64,000 bases of DNA from Pseudomonas sp. PD9R (lineage in GTDB: Bacteria; Pseudomonadota; Gammaproteobacteria; Pseudomonadales; Pseudomonadaceae): positions 62,001 to 126,000 of the forward strand of contig NZ_JAHTMR010000002.1 in assembly GCF_019200975.1 (NCBI RefSeq), written 5' to 3'. The notes under the pieces were generated by a model that did not search any database, was not told the origin of the DNA, and was given only the letters and a program-made list of their open reading frames with translations. The position numbers and the translations under genes were made by a program. Positions 34,756 to 44,633 of the stretch are shown here, one piece after another (the stretch's first letter is position 1; each line of letters starts with the position of its first letter).

Positions 34756-36311
34756 TGCTCGGCCTCCGAGGCTGGCAGACCGAAGTCGGCAGGGAAGTAC
34801 TTGAGGGCGCTGACCACCGGAAAGGGGGCCATGCCGCCCAAGGCGCACAGCGATCCGTATTGCATCGTGTCGCACAGGTCCTTGAGGATGATTGCCTGCT
34901 CATCGCGACCGCTCTGGTCAGGCGCGGCCAGCAGACGGTCGATCACCTCGACGCCACGAGTCGAACCGATACGGCAAGGCGTGCATTTGCCGCAGGACTC
35001 CTCGGCGCAGAACTGCATCGCAAAGCGCGCCATCTGAGCCATGTCCAAACTGTCGTCAGCCACCACCACACCGCCGTGACCGAGCATCGCGCCCATCGCG
35101 GCAAAGGCCTCGTAATCCAGTGGCGTATCGAATTGCGACGGTGGCACCCAAGTGCCGAGCGGGCCGCCGACTTGCGCGGCCTTCAGCGGCCGGCCACTCG
35201 CGGTGCCGCCGCCGTAGTCTTCCACCAGCTCGCGCAAGGTCAGGCCAAAGGCTCGTTCCACCAAGCCGCCGTGACGAATATTGCCCGCCAGTTGGAAGGG
35301 CATGGTGCCGAGGGAGCGGCCCATGCCGTAATCGCGATAGAACTGCGCGCCCTTGGCCAGAATCAGCGGCACCGAGGCCAGGGTCAGCACGTTGTGCACC
35401 AGCGTCGGCTGGCCGAACAATCCTTTCAAGGCCGGGATCGGCGGCTTGGCGCGGACGACCCCGCGCTTGCCTTCTAGAGAGTCCAGCAGCGCGGTTTCTT
35501 CTCCGCAGATGTAAGCGCCGGCGCCGACGCGTACTTCCATGTCGAAGGCCAATCCGCTACCGCCGACATTGGCGCCGAGGTAACCGGCGGAGCGGGCGAT
35601 GTTGAGTGCTGCACGGAGTGTGGCGACGGCATCCGGATATTCCGAGCGTACATAGATGTAGCCGAAGCTGGCGCCGACGGTGATGCCGGCAATGGCCATG
35701 CCTTCGATCAGCAGGAAAGGGTCGCCTTCCATCAACATGCGGTCGGCGAAGGTGCCGGAGTCGCCTTCGTCGGCGTTGCACACGATGTATTTTTGCGCCG
35801 CTTCGGTAGCGCGCACCGTCCGCCATTTGATCCCGGCGGGGAAGGCCGCGCCGCCACGGCCGCGCAGGCCTGAATCGAATACCTCTGTCGCGGTCTGATC
35901 GCCACCAATGGCGACGGCCCGTGTTAAGCCCTCGAAACCGCCATGGGCGCGGTAATCATCCAGCGACAGCGGCCGGGTAATGCCGGCGCGGGCAAAAAGC
36001 AGGCGTTGTTGAGATTTGAGATAAGGCAACTCTTCCACCAGACCCAAAGCCAGTGGATGCATTGAAGGCTCGGCTTTTAATGCATCGAGCACAGAGGGCA
36101 CATCAGCCGCAGTCAGCGGGCCGAAGCCGATCCGGCCTTGCGGGCTGTCCACTTCCAGCAGCGGTTCCAGCCAGTACAGGCCGCGCGAACTGGTGCGTTG
36201 CAGCTCCAGTGGCAGATTGCGTTCCCGGGCCTGAGTGATCAGGGCCGTGGAGACCTCATCCGCACCCACGGCACGGGCCAGCGAATCAGCAGGCAAATAA
36301 AGAGTCGGCAT
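34752..36311 (-). CDS. fdsB: NAD-dependent formate dehydrogenase, beta (FMN/NAD) subunit
   Basis: 519 residues from the ATG at 36311. An N-terminal thioredoxin-like region joins a NuoF-type core: 'GLRGRGGAAFPAGIKW' for NADH/FMN, 'NADEGDSGTFADR', 'GAGAYICGEETALLDSLEG' and 'ESCGKCTPCRIG' for a [4Fe-4S] cluster. It passes electrons from the alpha subunit to NAD+. The start overlaps the gamma subunit stop by one base and the end overlaps fdsA by 4 bp. Confidence 0.93.
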   Translation of the reverse strand: MPTLYLPADSLARAVGADEVSTALITQARERNLPLELQRTSSRGLYWLEPLLEVDSPQGRIGFGPLTAADVPSVLDALKAEPSMHPLALGLVEELPYLKSQQRLLFARAGITRPLSLDDYRAHGGFEGLTRAVAIGGDQTATEVFDSGLRGRGGAAFPAGIKWRTVRATEAAQKYIVCNADEGDSGTFADRMLMEGDPFLLIEGMAIAGITVGASFGYIYVRSEYPDAVATLRAALNIARSAGYLGANVGGSGLAFDMEVRVGAGAYICGEETALLDSLEGKRGVVRAKPPIPALKGLFGQPTLVHNVLTLASVPLILAKGAQFYRDYGMGRSLGTMPFQLAGNIRHGGLVERAFGLTLRELVEDYGGGTASGRPLKAAQVGGPLGTWVPPSQFDTPLDYEAFAAMGAMLGHGGVVVADDSLDMAQMARFAMQFCAEESCGKCTPCRIGSTRGVEVIDRLLAAPDQSGRDEQAIILKDLCDTMQYGSLCALGGMAPFPVVSALKYFPADFGLPASEAEQ

Positions 36312-36787
36312 CACGCGTCCTCCCGGCAAGCGTCGAGCAATGCATCCAGCCGCTCGGCACTAAGCCGCGCATGCACCCGGCCATCCAATTCTAGAGCGGG
36401 CGAACAGGCACAGGCACCCAGGCAATACACTGGCCGCAAACTGATGCTGCCATCGGCGCTGCTACCGTGATCATCCAGTTGCAGACGTTCGCGCAACTGC
36501 GCGGCGAGCTGCTCGGCACCGCGACTCTTGCACGACTCGGCCCGACACAGCCGCAGAATGTGCCGTGCAGGCGGAGAGGTACGGAAATCATGGTAAAAAC
36601 TGATCACCCCGCGAATCTCGGCCTGACTCTGATTGAGGGCGTGGGCAATCTCGGGGACGGCGGCATCGGGGATATAACCGATGCGTTCCTGAATATCATG
36701 AAGGATGGGCAACAGCGCACCCGCAGAGCCCTTATGGCGCTCCAGCAGACTGTTGACCACAGGCAGGTGCAACATCTCATCAGGCAT
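36311..36787 (-). CDS. fdsG: NAD-dependent formate dehydrogenase, gamma ([2Fe-2S]) subunit
   Basis: 158 residues. NuoE-like: 'LPILHDIQERIGYIPDAAVPEIA' and 'GVISFYHDFR', then cysteines in 'LCRAESCKSRGAE' and 'YCLGACACSPAL' that bind a thioredoxin-like [2Fe-2S] cluster. It forms the NADH-oxidoreductase module with FdsB. It is first in the operon, and the promoter must lie in the 716-bp upstream gap, where I see no clear consensus. Confidence 0.92.
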   Translation of the reverse strand: MPDEMLHLPVVNSLLERHKGSAGALLPILHDIQERIGYIPDAAVPEIAHALNQSQAEIRGVISFYHDFRTSPPARHILRLCRAESCKSRGAEQLAAQLRERLQLDDHGSSADGSISLRPVYCLGACACSPALELDGRVHARLSAERLDALLDACREDA

Positions 36788-37503
36788 TCAGCAATCCTCA
36801 CGGTCACGGACAAACCAGATGGTTGTCGGTCGTCCGAAAGTGTCGGCTGCGGCACTCACACCACGTCACGGCATCGTGGCAATTTCAGGCCGTTGGCCAG
36901 GGCACCCTTGGCGGGCATCTTGTTGTGCCCGGCGCGGTCTTTGCCGCACCTCTACTGGGCATAAAGGGCAGCTTGCCACGCCGCTTTTGATTGAACTGCA
37001 CCAAAGCGACGTGTTCGGTTCTGCCTACGACTATTCATTAAGTCTAGATGAGAGCCGCACGGGGCGTTGACCCACTGGCCTAATGCCCAGAGGGCCTGTC
37101 GATGCCTGATGTATATCAAGCATTTCAGGTGGGAAGAAGCATCAGAACCATGGGCAATTCTACGGAGCAGATGCGTTGACGTATTCCCCTGCAGTGCCAA
37201 CGCACAACCCCTGTGGGAGTGAGCCTGCTCGCGATAGCGCCAGATCAGCCAACATCAATGCTAAAGGTGCACCGCAATCCCTGTGGGAGCGGGCTTGCCC
37301 GCGAAAGCGCCAGCCCAGCCACCATCAATGCTAAAGATGCACCGCAATGACAACCCCGCCACCTATTCGGGCCAAATAATCCCTGTCAGCTCACCGCAAC
37401 CCCTGTGGGAGCGAGCCTGCTCGCGATAGCGCCAGCCCAGCCAAAATAAATGCTGAATCAGCTGCCACCCTCGCAAGCCACCCACACCCACAGGCCTCAA
37501 ACA
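36788..37503. other. 716-bp gap: fds promoter region and REP array
   Basis: The first ~420 bp upstream of fdsG shows no convincing gene; it should hold the fds promoter. The rest contains three directly repeated family B units (see the repeat entry). No ORF here has a family match or a ribosome binding site. Confidence 0.6.
37210..37441. repeat. three direct family B REP units
   Basis: CCTGTGGGAG(T/C)G..GC(C/T)TGC(T/C)CGCGA units begin near 37210, 37280 and 37402, all in the same orientation. Each is followed by a copy of CGCCAG..CAGCC and AT..AATGCT. The first two are exactly 70 bp apart and share the tail AATGCTAAAG.TGCACCGCAA, so this is a tandem expansion rather than a REPIN. Confidence 0.85.
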
Positions 37504-37815
37504 CTAAGCTTCAGCCTTCGCCCCCGCCCGCTTAGACGCCAGCTCATTATCCCGATCCCGATTCAGAACCTTCACCGCATCATCCACCACGGCCTTACTC
37601 ATCGCCGTCAGATAATGCGCGGCCCAGGCGTGGCGGTCGGTGTCTGTGGCGTAGGCGGCATCTTCGTTCAGTTTCTTGGCGAGAAACAGAAAGTCAGAAG
37701 CCATGGATAAGGCATCACCGAGGGGAACGCCGCGAGTGACGTGGAAGAGTGGTTGATCCGTGCAGTAGATGGCGGGTGTCAGGCCGATGGTTTTGAGTTC
37801 TGGTTGATCGGTCAT
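37504..37815 (-). CDS. DUF3077 family protein
   Basis: 103 residues. The core 'PLFHVTRGVPLGDALSMASDFLFLAKKL' is the DUF3077 pattern, known mainly from Pseudomonas; its function is unknown. The start overlaps the stop of a 34-codon leader ORF (ATGA at 37812-37815) and has its own GGAGGT inside the leader, so translation is probably coupled. The leader's ribosome binding site is in turn the likely target of a C4-like antisense RNA just upstream. This control layout resembles phage anti-repressor genes. Confidence 0.8.
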   Translation of the reverse strand: MTDQPELKTIGLTPAIYCTDQPLFHVTRGVPLGDALSMASDFLFLAKKLNEDAAYATDTDRHAWAAHYLTAMSKAVVDDAVKVLNRDRDNELASKRAGAKAEA

Positions 37816-37916
37816 TTGCCACCTCCGAGGACGGAGAGGCGGTCGGGGAGGGCGTTACGCGATTGGGAATTGCGTAGAGGGAAAAGCCAAATTTCGTACG
37901 GATTTTTTCTAGTCAT
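37812..37916 (-). CDS. 34-aa leader ORF coupled to the DUF3077 gene
   Basis: ATG at 37916, stop TGA at 37812-37814, giving a 34-residue basic peptide beginning MTRKNPYEIWLFPL. An AAGGA Shine-Dalgarno lies 8 nt upstream (37925-37929 on the plus strand as TCCTT). Its end overlaps the DUF3077 start by 4 bp. The role is probably translational control rather than peptide function (inference). Too short for usual gene callers. Confidence 0.65.
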   Translation of the reverse strand: MTRKNPYEIWLFPLRNSQSRNALPDRLSVLGGGK

Positions 37917-37960
37917 GGTCAACATCCTTGATTTGAGGAGCTGCCACGAGCCTTCTCACG

Positions 37961-38042
37961 GGCTTGGGTGACAGCCGTGCGCGGGGTGAGAAACCGGCAA
38001 TCAAGGCAACCGGTAGACCCGAAGGTCTCCCACGCACAGCCG
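37961..38042 (-). ncRNA. C4-like antisense RNA
   Basis: On the minus strand the segment folds as a three-way structure: an outer stem CGCAC..GCGTG-type (38033-38037 with 37977-37981) encloses hairpin AGACC-TTCG-GGTCT (38015-38028) and hairpin ACCGG..CCGGT (37993-38014). The loop of the second hairpin holds CCTTGATT, exactly complementary to AATCAAGG, which includes part of the leader ORF's Shine-Dalgarno (37926-37933). A second block GCTGTCAC (37968-37975) can pair with GTGGCAGC (37940-37947), one G-U. Two paired blocks around a coupled start match the C4 control logic of phages P1 and P7. Confidence 0.7.
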
Positions 38043-38064
38043 CCATAAAGCCATATCGCAGACG

Positions 38065-38103
38065 AAAAAAAACGCCACGACAGGTTTTGGGGCGCTTTGC
38101 GCC
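38065..38103 (-). terminator. candidate terminator upstream of the C4-like RNA
   Basis: On the minus strand, GGCGCAAAGCGCC (38091-38103) or the alternative AGCGCC..GGCGTT stem is followed by TTTTTTTTCG. An AATCAAGG copy (38102-38109) abuts the hairpin, so pairing with the C4-like loop could alter termination (inference). Farther upstream is a perfect GTCGCTG/CAGCGAC hairpin at 38130-38149. Confidence 0.55.
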
Positions 38104-38426
38104 TTGATTGTTGCGGGCTCTCACACCCGGTCGCTGAATTGGCAGCGACGGTGGGAGGGTATCGTGAGGACCATTTCCCTGCAACCTTCAAAAGCTCCGA
38201 GCCCAGATATTCCAGGATGGGAAAATTTAGGCTTTACTAATTTTTATGAGATATATGATATAAACGACGTATCGGAGTGATCTGAAGCTCTTGAGGGTAA
38301 AGTTCAGCCTGTCCTTTTTTAAATAGATAAAGTGTGGCTCTGAAAGTGATTTCTAATAGCGGATTCATAAGTGCTGGTAATTTGATGGGCTCCCATAATT
38401 AAGTCTTTCATGAAGAGATTGTAAAA

Positions 38427-39341
38427 TTGGCTGCAAAAATAACTCCTCGCTTGATCGAACTCACTTATGAAGCGGTGCTCAAAGCGTTCTGGCGTCGTAA
38501 AGCATTACAAAAATTTCTACTCGCCTCCCATGTGGCAGAGCGGTTTGTAGAGTCATGGACTGCTGATGAGTCAAAGCGCGATTTACTTGATCGAATGTTT
38601 TTGAGGTTACAAGCGACTGATCGTGGGAAGGCAGTTATTTTTCAGATTGCACGAAATATTTCAGAGAAAACGACATTTCCCGATTTGCAGAATTGGGAGG
38701 ATTCGGATAAAAAAATTCAGGAGGCTCACAAGTCAGTTCAAGAGCTAAAAACATACCTATACGTGCAAGACGAAAAAATAAAGACTGAAAGTGAACGACA
38801 AGAGTTTCAAGAGCGTGCCCGCGCAGAGCGCCAAAGTATTCAAAAAACATTGACGGATAGGGCGAGGTTGCAGCAGCAACTTGATGAGATGCATGCCATA
38901 GTAGGAAGCCAGGATGGAGGGTACAAATTTGAGCATTGGTTTTATGAAATGCTTGATTATTGCGAGGTCTCTAGTCGTAGGCCTTACAAAACTGACGGTA
39001 GGCAGATTGATGGCTCGCTGACCCATGAAGGGACTACTTATTTGGTTGAGTTGAAGTTTACCAAATCTCAATCGGATGCTACAGATATTGACTCGTTGAA
39101 AGCCAAGGTTAATAAGATGGCCGATAATACGATGGGAATTATGGTGTCCATATCGGGCTACAGTAGCGTTGCTATTGCAGATGCGTCTGGTAGTAAAACG
39201 ACTTTGCTTTTGTTGGACGCAAGTCACCTTTATCTGTTTCTCTCTGGAGGGATGTCGTTCGCTGAGATAGTATCAAGAGTGAGAAGGCATGCATCTCAAA
39301 CTGGCCAAGCATATCTTCCCGTAGTTCACTTTCATGGCTGA
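38427..39341 (+). CDS. PD-(D/E)XK nuclease-like protein with coiled coil
   Basis: 304 residues from a TTG start at 38427 (GAAGAG upstream; no better ATG). Residues 1-90 are helical, about 92-158 form a charged coiled coil, and the C-terminal part is restriction-endonuclease-like: Glu169 ('GYKFEHWFYEML'), Asp195 ('RQIDGSL') and Glu208-Leu-Lys210 ('YLVELKFT') give the E..D..ExK active site. This suggests a stand-alone nuclease of a defence system; no methylase is adjacent. Codon use is AT-rich compared with the flanking core genes, a sign of transfer. The family name is uncertain. Confidence 0.7.
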   Translation: MAAKITPRLIELTYEAVLKAFWRRKALQKFLLASHVAERFVESWTADESKRDLLDRMFLRLQATDRGKAVIFQIARNISEKTTFPDLQNWEDSDKKIQEAHKSVQELKTYLYVQDEKIKTESERQEFQERARAERQSIQKTLTDRARLQQQLDEMHAIVGSQDGGYKFEHWFYEMLDYCEVSSRRPYKTDGRQIDGSLTHEGTTYLVELKFTKSQSDATDIDSLKAKVNKMADNTMGIMVSISGYSSVAIADASGSKTTLLLLDASHLYLFLSGGMSFAEIVSRVRRHASQTGQAYLPVVHFHG

Positions 39342-39525
39342 AAAATATCAAATGGTACTGTTGCTGAGTTTTGGTCTAGCGAATAAAGCGACTGGATATA
39401 AGTTGTAAATAAACTATCTAGTCGTAATGTTTTATATGGTGGGTAGTGTGAGCGAGAATCTAGGATAAGATTGATAAATTTTATTCGAGAGCCCGCAAAA
39501 TATTCAGCGAGTTTTTGCTTGCATG

Positions 39526-40230
39526 CTAACGATAGCCATCAAGAAGATCACGGATTCCATTTTTTTCAAAGAAATTGGCTTTGTCGAATGGTTTGAGAAT
39601 TGGCCAGTTCGTGTGAATTTTTGCAATGCATATAAGATAGATTACTGGGACTGGCGTAAGTTTTGTAGCAAGACTTACATAATGATCCTTCTTTCCTTCC
39701 GGAGCGCTTTCATTTATGAATCCAAAAGCAGTGGAAAACGATTTTATAGTGCTGTAGATAATGTCGCCGTGCAATAGTTCCAGGTCTTCGATTATGTCCT
39801 CAGGTTTCTCTCCATGTTCTTTGCGTAAGCTGAATATGTTTTCTATGAAGTAAAAAGTTTTGGATCCGTAATGGTCGTCTTTTCTGTCGCTTAATTTTGA
39901 ATTTTTGCAATCTTCCAAGCATAAATTTATTAGGTTGAAAAAAGAACTTTCGAATATTTGTGTTCTTATCAATAACCCTTGGTCTTTTACTGTTTGTTTG
40001 GCCTCTTCGGCGCTTTGTTCGGCAGCCTGAGTTGCTTTTCTTTGTAGTGATAGCGTTTCAATAAGTAGGATGGTGGATATAAATGTTAAAATCGGATTAA
40101 TATTTCCGCCAATAAAGTCGCCTAATGTTCCAAGTGACCCTGCGTTTATTTCTTCTTTGGCGAAGTAGAAGTATATAAAATACAGTGCGCCAAGCAGTGT
40201 GGATATTAATATTGCGATATCGCGCTTCAT
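39526..40230 (-). CDS. AbiC-like putative phage abortive infection membrane protein
   Basis: 234 residues. Two membrane helices (about 5-23 and 45-61) flank 'GTLGDFIGGNINPILTF', followed by a coiled coil (60-90) and 'IFESSFFNLINLCLED' (92-107). That order (G-D-F-hGG-x-h-N-P-I then coiled coil then FE-x-x-FF-N-L) is what I recognise from the putative abortive infection AbiC family. It would sit in the inner membrane with a cytoplasmic C-terminal domain. The start overlaps the stop of the upstream partner gene by 4 bp. AT-rich. Confidence 0.65.
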   Translation of the reverse strand: MKRDIAILISTLLGALYFIYFYFAKEEINAGSLGTLGDFIGGNINPILTFISTILLIETLSLQRKATQAAEQSAEEAKQTVKDQGLLIRTQIFESSFFNLINLCLEDCKNSKLSDRKDDHYGSKTFYFIENIFSLRKEHGEKPEDIIEDLELLHGDIIYSTIKSFSTAFGFINESAPEGKKDHYVSLATKLTPVPVIYLICIAKIHTNWPILKPFDKANFFEKNGIRDLLDGYR

Positions 40231-41027
40231 CTTGCAGGTATGACACTATGTAAGATGAAGAATTTTGTGCTGCCGTCGTTAATCGTTACGCGTGTTACTT
40301 CAGCAATTACGGGTTTGAAAACTTCCGCAGCAACTCCTTGCAGGCTATCGATAAGTGCGCGCTTTACTACTTTGGATAGTTTTGTGTCAGGAATGAAGCT
40401 GTATGATTCTTCATCGATATCGGTAATGAGCCTGCCTGTACCAGTCCTCGCGTTGAAACGGCTGATTCCTACTACGAGTTGCTCGCGTGCGGGGCTAACA
40501 ATTTCCTCTTCAAGATATTCTAATGATCTTTTATTGAAAGTAGCGATTTGTGTCTGAGCAGCAAATAGAGTCACCTTGTACCCTTGCTGCTTAACAGGGG
40601 CATGAACCTCCTTCAATGAAGGGAATAATCGGTGTGTGATATCCTCGCTAAAGTACATTTTATCGAATGTTTTTTTAGAGCCTCGTCGAGTTAACTCGGT
40701 AGGCGTGCCAATAGCTTCGTGGATAGAATGCTTCAACAGTTCGATGTAGCTCTTTGGTGTGATGGTGACGATTTTGCTAATGGTTTTAGGGTTGGTGAAC
40801 GTGATTTTAAATCTTTGTTTGAATGAACCTTCGAAACTGGACTTGAAAGTGCTTTTAAAGCCTTTTGCGGCGTTTGTTTTGGATATGTATTTCTCATTAA
40901 CGATGCCGTGAGTAGCAATTACGATTGTTTCGGCGACTCCTTGCAGGGAACGGGAACCATAATACATGTCGAGGCCATCAAACTTTTTCTCATCAGAGTC
41001 GTACAGTATCGAGAAATCGAATTCCAT
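40227..41027 (-). CDS. hypothetical protein, partner of AbiC-like protein
   Basis: 266 residues, not recognised with confidence. The N terminus 'DGLDMYYGSRSLQGVAETIVIATHGIVN' and a Lys/Ser/Phe-rich stretch ('GFKSTFKSSFEGSFKQRF', about 56-73) precede an alpha/beta region with no obvious catalytic motif. The C-terminal part is beta-rich ('RLITDIDEESYSFIPD'). There is no signal peptide and no membrane segment, so it is cytosolic. ATGA overlap with the AbiC-like gene implies stoichiometric co-expression, as in sensor/effector defence pairs (inference). AT-rich and probably acquired. Confidence 0.65.
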   Translation of the reverse strand: MEFDFSILYDSDEKKFDGLDMYYGSRSLQGVAETIVIATHGIVNEKYISKTNAAKGFKSTFKSSFEGSFKQRFKITFTNPKTISKIVTITPKSYIELLKHSIHEAIGTPTELTRRGSKKTFDKMYFSEDITHRLFPSLKEVHAPVKQQGYKVTLFAAQTQIATFNKRSLEYLEEEIVSPAREQLVVGISRFNARTGTGRLITDIDEESYSFIPDTKLSKVVKRALIDSLQGVAAEVFKPVIAEVTRVTINDGSTKFFILHSVIPAR

Positions 41028-41309
41028 TTCTGCTAGATCCTAGTTTTTATGCATTTTAGTGTGTAGTGGCAGGACGCTACCGTTCTTCGGGCGATATGTC
41101 TAGCCCATCAAGCCAAGATGAATGCAGGGGAGGAGGGTCACTTTTTTTGGTGCGACAAAGCAAGCGTCTACGTTGCTCGTCTCTTAGGGTACTAGCTATC
41201 GCCCTAGAAGCGTCAATGCATGAAAAGGTGACAGATTCATTTTCGCCAATACTCGTCGTCCAGGCGCGGTCCCTGGACGAGTGTTCCCCTCTTCGGGCAG
41301 CGTTATTAC

Positions 41310-41639
41310 TCACTGAATATCTTTCAAGTAATCCCTAAGCGCAATTAGCGGCGCATCTAGTTCTTCCATCGTCCGCGCATTGCTGAAATCAGTAGACAAC
41401 CTATGCAGTTCACGCCCTAGCGGCGTGTCGACACCGCCTATAGCACCCAGCACCAAACCTACACAGTGCGCCACTCTAAACTGAATACCCTCAACATCCC
41501 CCCGACGCACCAGCAACCCAAACACCTCCCGCTCATAGTCACTCATGATCGGATCATCCCGCAGAATCGGACTTTCTCCTTCCCGCTCATAAACCAGCTT
41601 GAGGGCGAAAAGGGCAACGGTTTCCAGTGGCAATTCCAT
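41310..41639 (-). CDS. hypothetical protein, 109 aa
   Basis: Start at ATG 41639 with AAGGA upstream; a longer frame to 41831 would run through the tRNA-Leu terminator. The protein is acidic and all-helical by eye ('LPLETVALFALKLVYERE', 'EELDAPLIALRDYLKD'), with no known motif. Base composition is like the core genome, unlike the AT-rich genes beside it, so the island boundary probably lies between about 41000 and 41300. Confidence 0.65.
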   Translation of the reverse strand: MELPLETVALFALKLVYEREGESPILRDDPIMSDYEREVFGLLVRRGDVEGIQFRVAHCVGLVLGAIGGVDTPLGRELHRLSTDFSNARTMEELDAPLIALRDYLKDIQ

Positions 41640-41697
41640 TGTGTGAATCCTTGATTCGTTAGCGAGCGGTTTGGGGCTGTAGCACCGAAAAGACAAA

Positions 41698-41729
41698 ATC
41701 AAAAGATCGCAGCCTTCGGCAGCTCCTAC
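41698..41729. repeat. solitary REP, family A
   Basis: AATCAAAAGATCGCAGCCTT followed by CGGCAGCTCCTA, without the inverted partner; between the 109-aa gene and the tRNA terminator. Confidence 0.85.
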
Positions 41730-41761
41730 GCGGTTGTGGGGCTTGGTCACTTTTCTACAGA

Positions 41762-41796
41762 CGAAAAAAAAGGCCTTGCAAAGCAAGACCTTTCTT
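41762..41796 (-). terminator. tRNA-Leu terminator
   Basis: Minus strand: AAGGTCTTGC-TTT-GCAAGGCCTT followed by TTTTTTCGT, 6 nt after the CCA end of the tRNA. Confidence 0.93.
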
Positions 41797-41801
41797 AATT
41801 T

Positions 41802-41886
41802 TGGTGCCCCGAGGGAGACTCGAACTCCCACTTCTTGCGAAAACGGATTTTGAATCCGCCGCGTCTACCAATTCCGCCATCAGGGC
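41802..41886 (-). tRNA. tRNA-Leu (anticodon CAA)
   Basis: 85 nt with encoded CCA. The acceptor GCCCTGA pairs with the 3' side before CCA (one wobble). The D arm is 'GGCGGAATTGGTAGACGC', the anticodon stem CGGATT/AATCCG with loop anticodon CAA, and a long class II variable arm (TTTCGCAAGAAG region) and GTTCGAGTC T loop are present. Its 3' end faces the AT-rich island, the usual side for integration, although no attachment repeat was found. Confidence 0.95.
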
Positions 41887-41993
41887 TCAATGGCCGCGGA
41901 GTATAGAGAGGTGATAACCTTCGGTCAATCAGGTACATGGAGAATTTTTGATATTTCCGCTAGACTTCCCGGCCCTGCTAGACGAACCCCATC

Positions 41994-44188
<2,195 letters not shown>

Positions 44189-44231
44189 GTTTTCTGACCC
44201 CAAGATTCAACATTTGCAACTGGAGTGCTAA

Positions 44232-44570
44232 ATGAGCTTTTTTATCTCTAATGCCATGGCTGACGCTGCTGCACCTGCTGCTGCCGGCCCAATGGGTGGC
44301 GGTTTTGAGTGGATTTTCCTGGTCGGCTTCCTGGTCATCTTCTACCTGATGATCTGGCGTCCACAGGCCAAGCGCGCCAAAGAGCAGAAGAACCTGCTGG
44401 GTAGCCTGCAAAAAGGCGACGAAGTTGTGACCACCGGTGGTATCGCCGGCAAGATCACTAAAGTGGCCGACGATTTCGTCGTTCTGGAAGTTTCCGACAC
44501 CGTCGAAATGAAATTCCAGAAAGGTGCCATTGCCGCCACGCTGCCAAAAGGCACGCTGAAAGCGATCTAA
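44232..44570 (+). CDS. yajC: preprotein translocase accessory protein YajC
   Basis: 112 residues: one membrane helix ('WIFLVGFLVIFYLMIWRPQ'), then a basic 'AKRAKEQKNLLGSL', then the small beta domain 'GDEVVTTGGIAGKITKV'. It is a membrane partner of SecDF in the Sec holotranslocon. It lies between tgt and secD, the conserved gammaproteobacterial order. Confidence 0.96.
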   Translation: MSFFISNAMADAAAPAAAGPMGGGFEWIFLVGFLVIFYLMIWRPQAKRAKEQKNLLGSLQKGDEVVTTGGIAGKITKVADDFVVLEVSDTVEMKFQKGAIAATLPKGTLKAI

Positions 44571-44592
44571 GTTTCAACTTCTACTCAATCGA

Positions 44593-44613
44593 CGGGGCGC
44601 GCAAGGCGCCCCG
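44593..44613 (+). other. hairpin between yajC and secD
   Basis: 8-bp GC stem CGGGGCGC/GCGCCCCG with loop GCAAG and no T-tract. Not a canonical terminator; it may attenuate or stabilise the transcript. Confidence 0.5.
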
Positions 44614-44633
44614 CGTCATAAGCGGGCGGCGTG

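Noticed and set aside
37210-37441. CRISPR array
   Set aside because: Regular repeats of about 70-bp period, but the units are REP family B sequences with similar, not unique, spacers, and no cas genes are present.
37909-38191. Two overlapping minus-strand ORFs (90-91 aa) resembling Icd/Ash-like predicted proteins
   Set aside because: They run straight through the C4-like RNA stems and the terminator hairpin, and overlap each other in different frames. The conserved sequence is better explained by RNA structure, although such ORFs are often annotated.
38427-39341. Restriction-modification system
   Set aside because: No methyltransferase or specificity gene is adjacent, so only a stand-alone nuclease-like protein is supported.
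41077-41313. 78-aa minus-strand ORF at the island edge
   Set aside because: No ribosome binding site, overlaps a stem-loop and a likely transposon remnant, and no recognisable domain.
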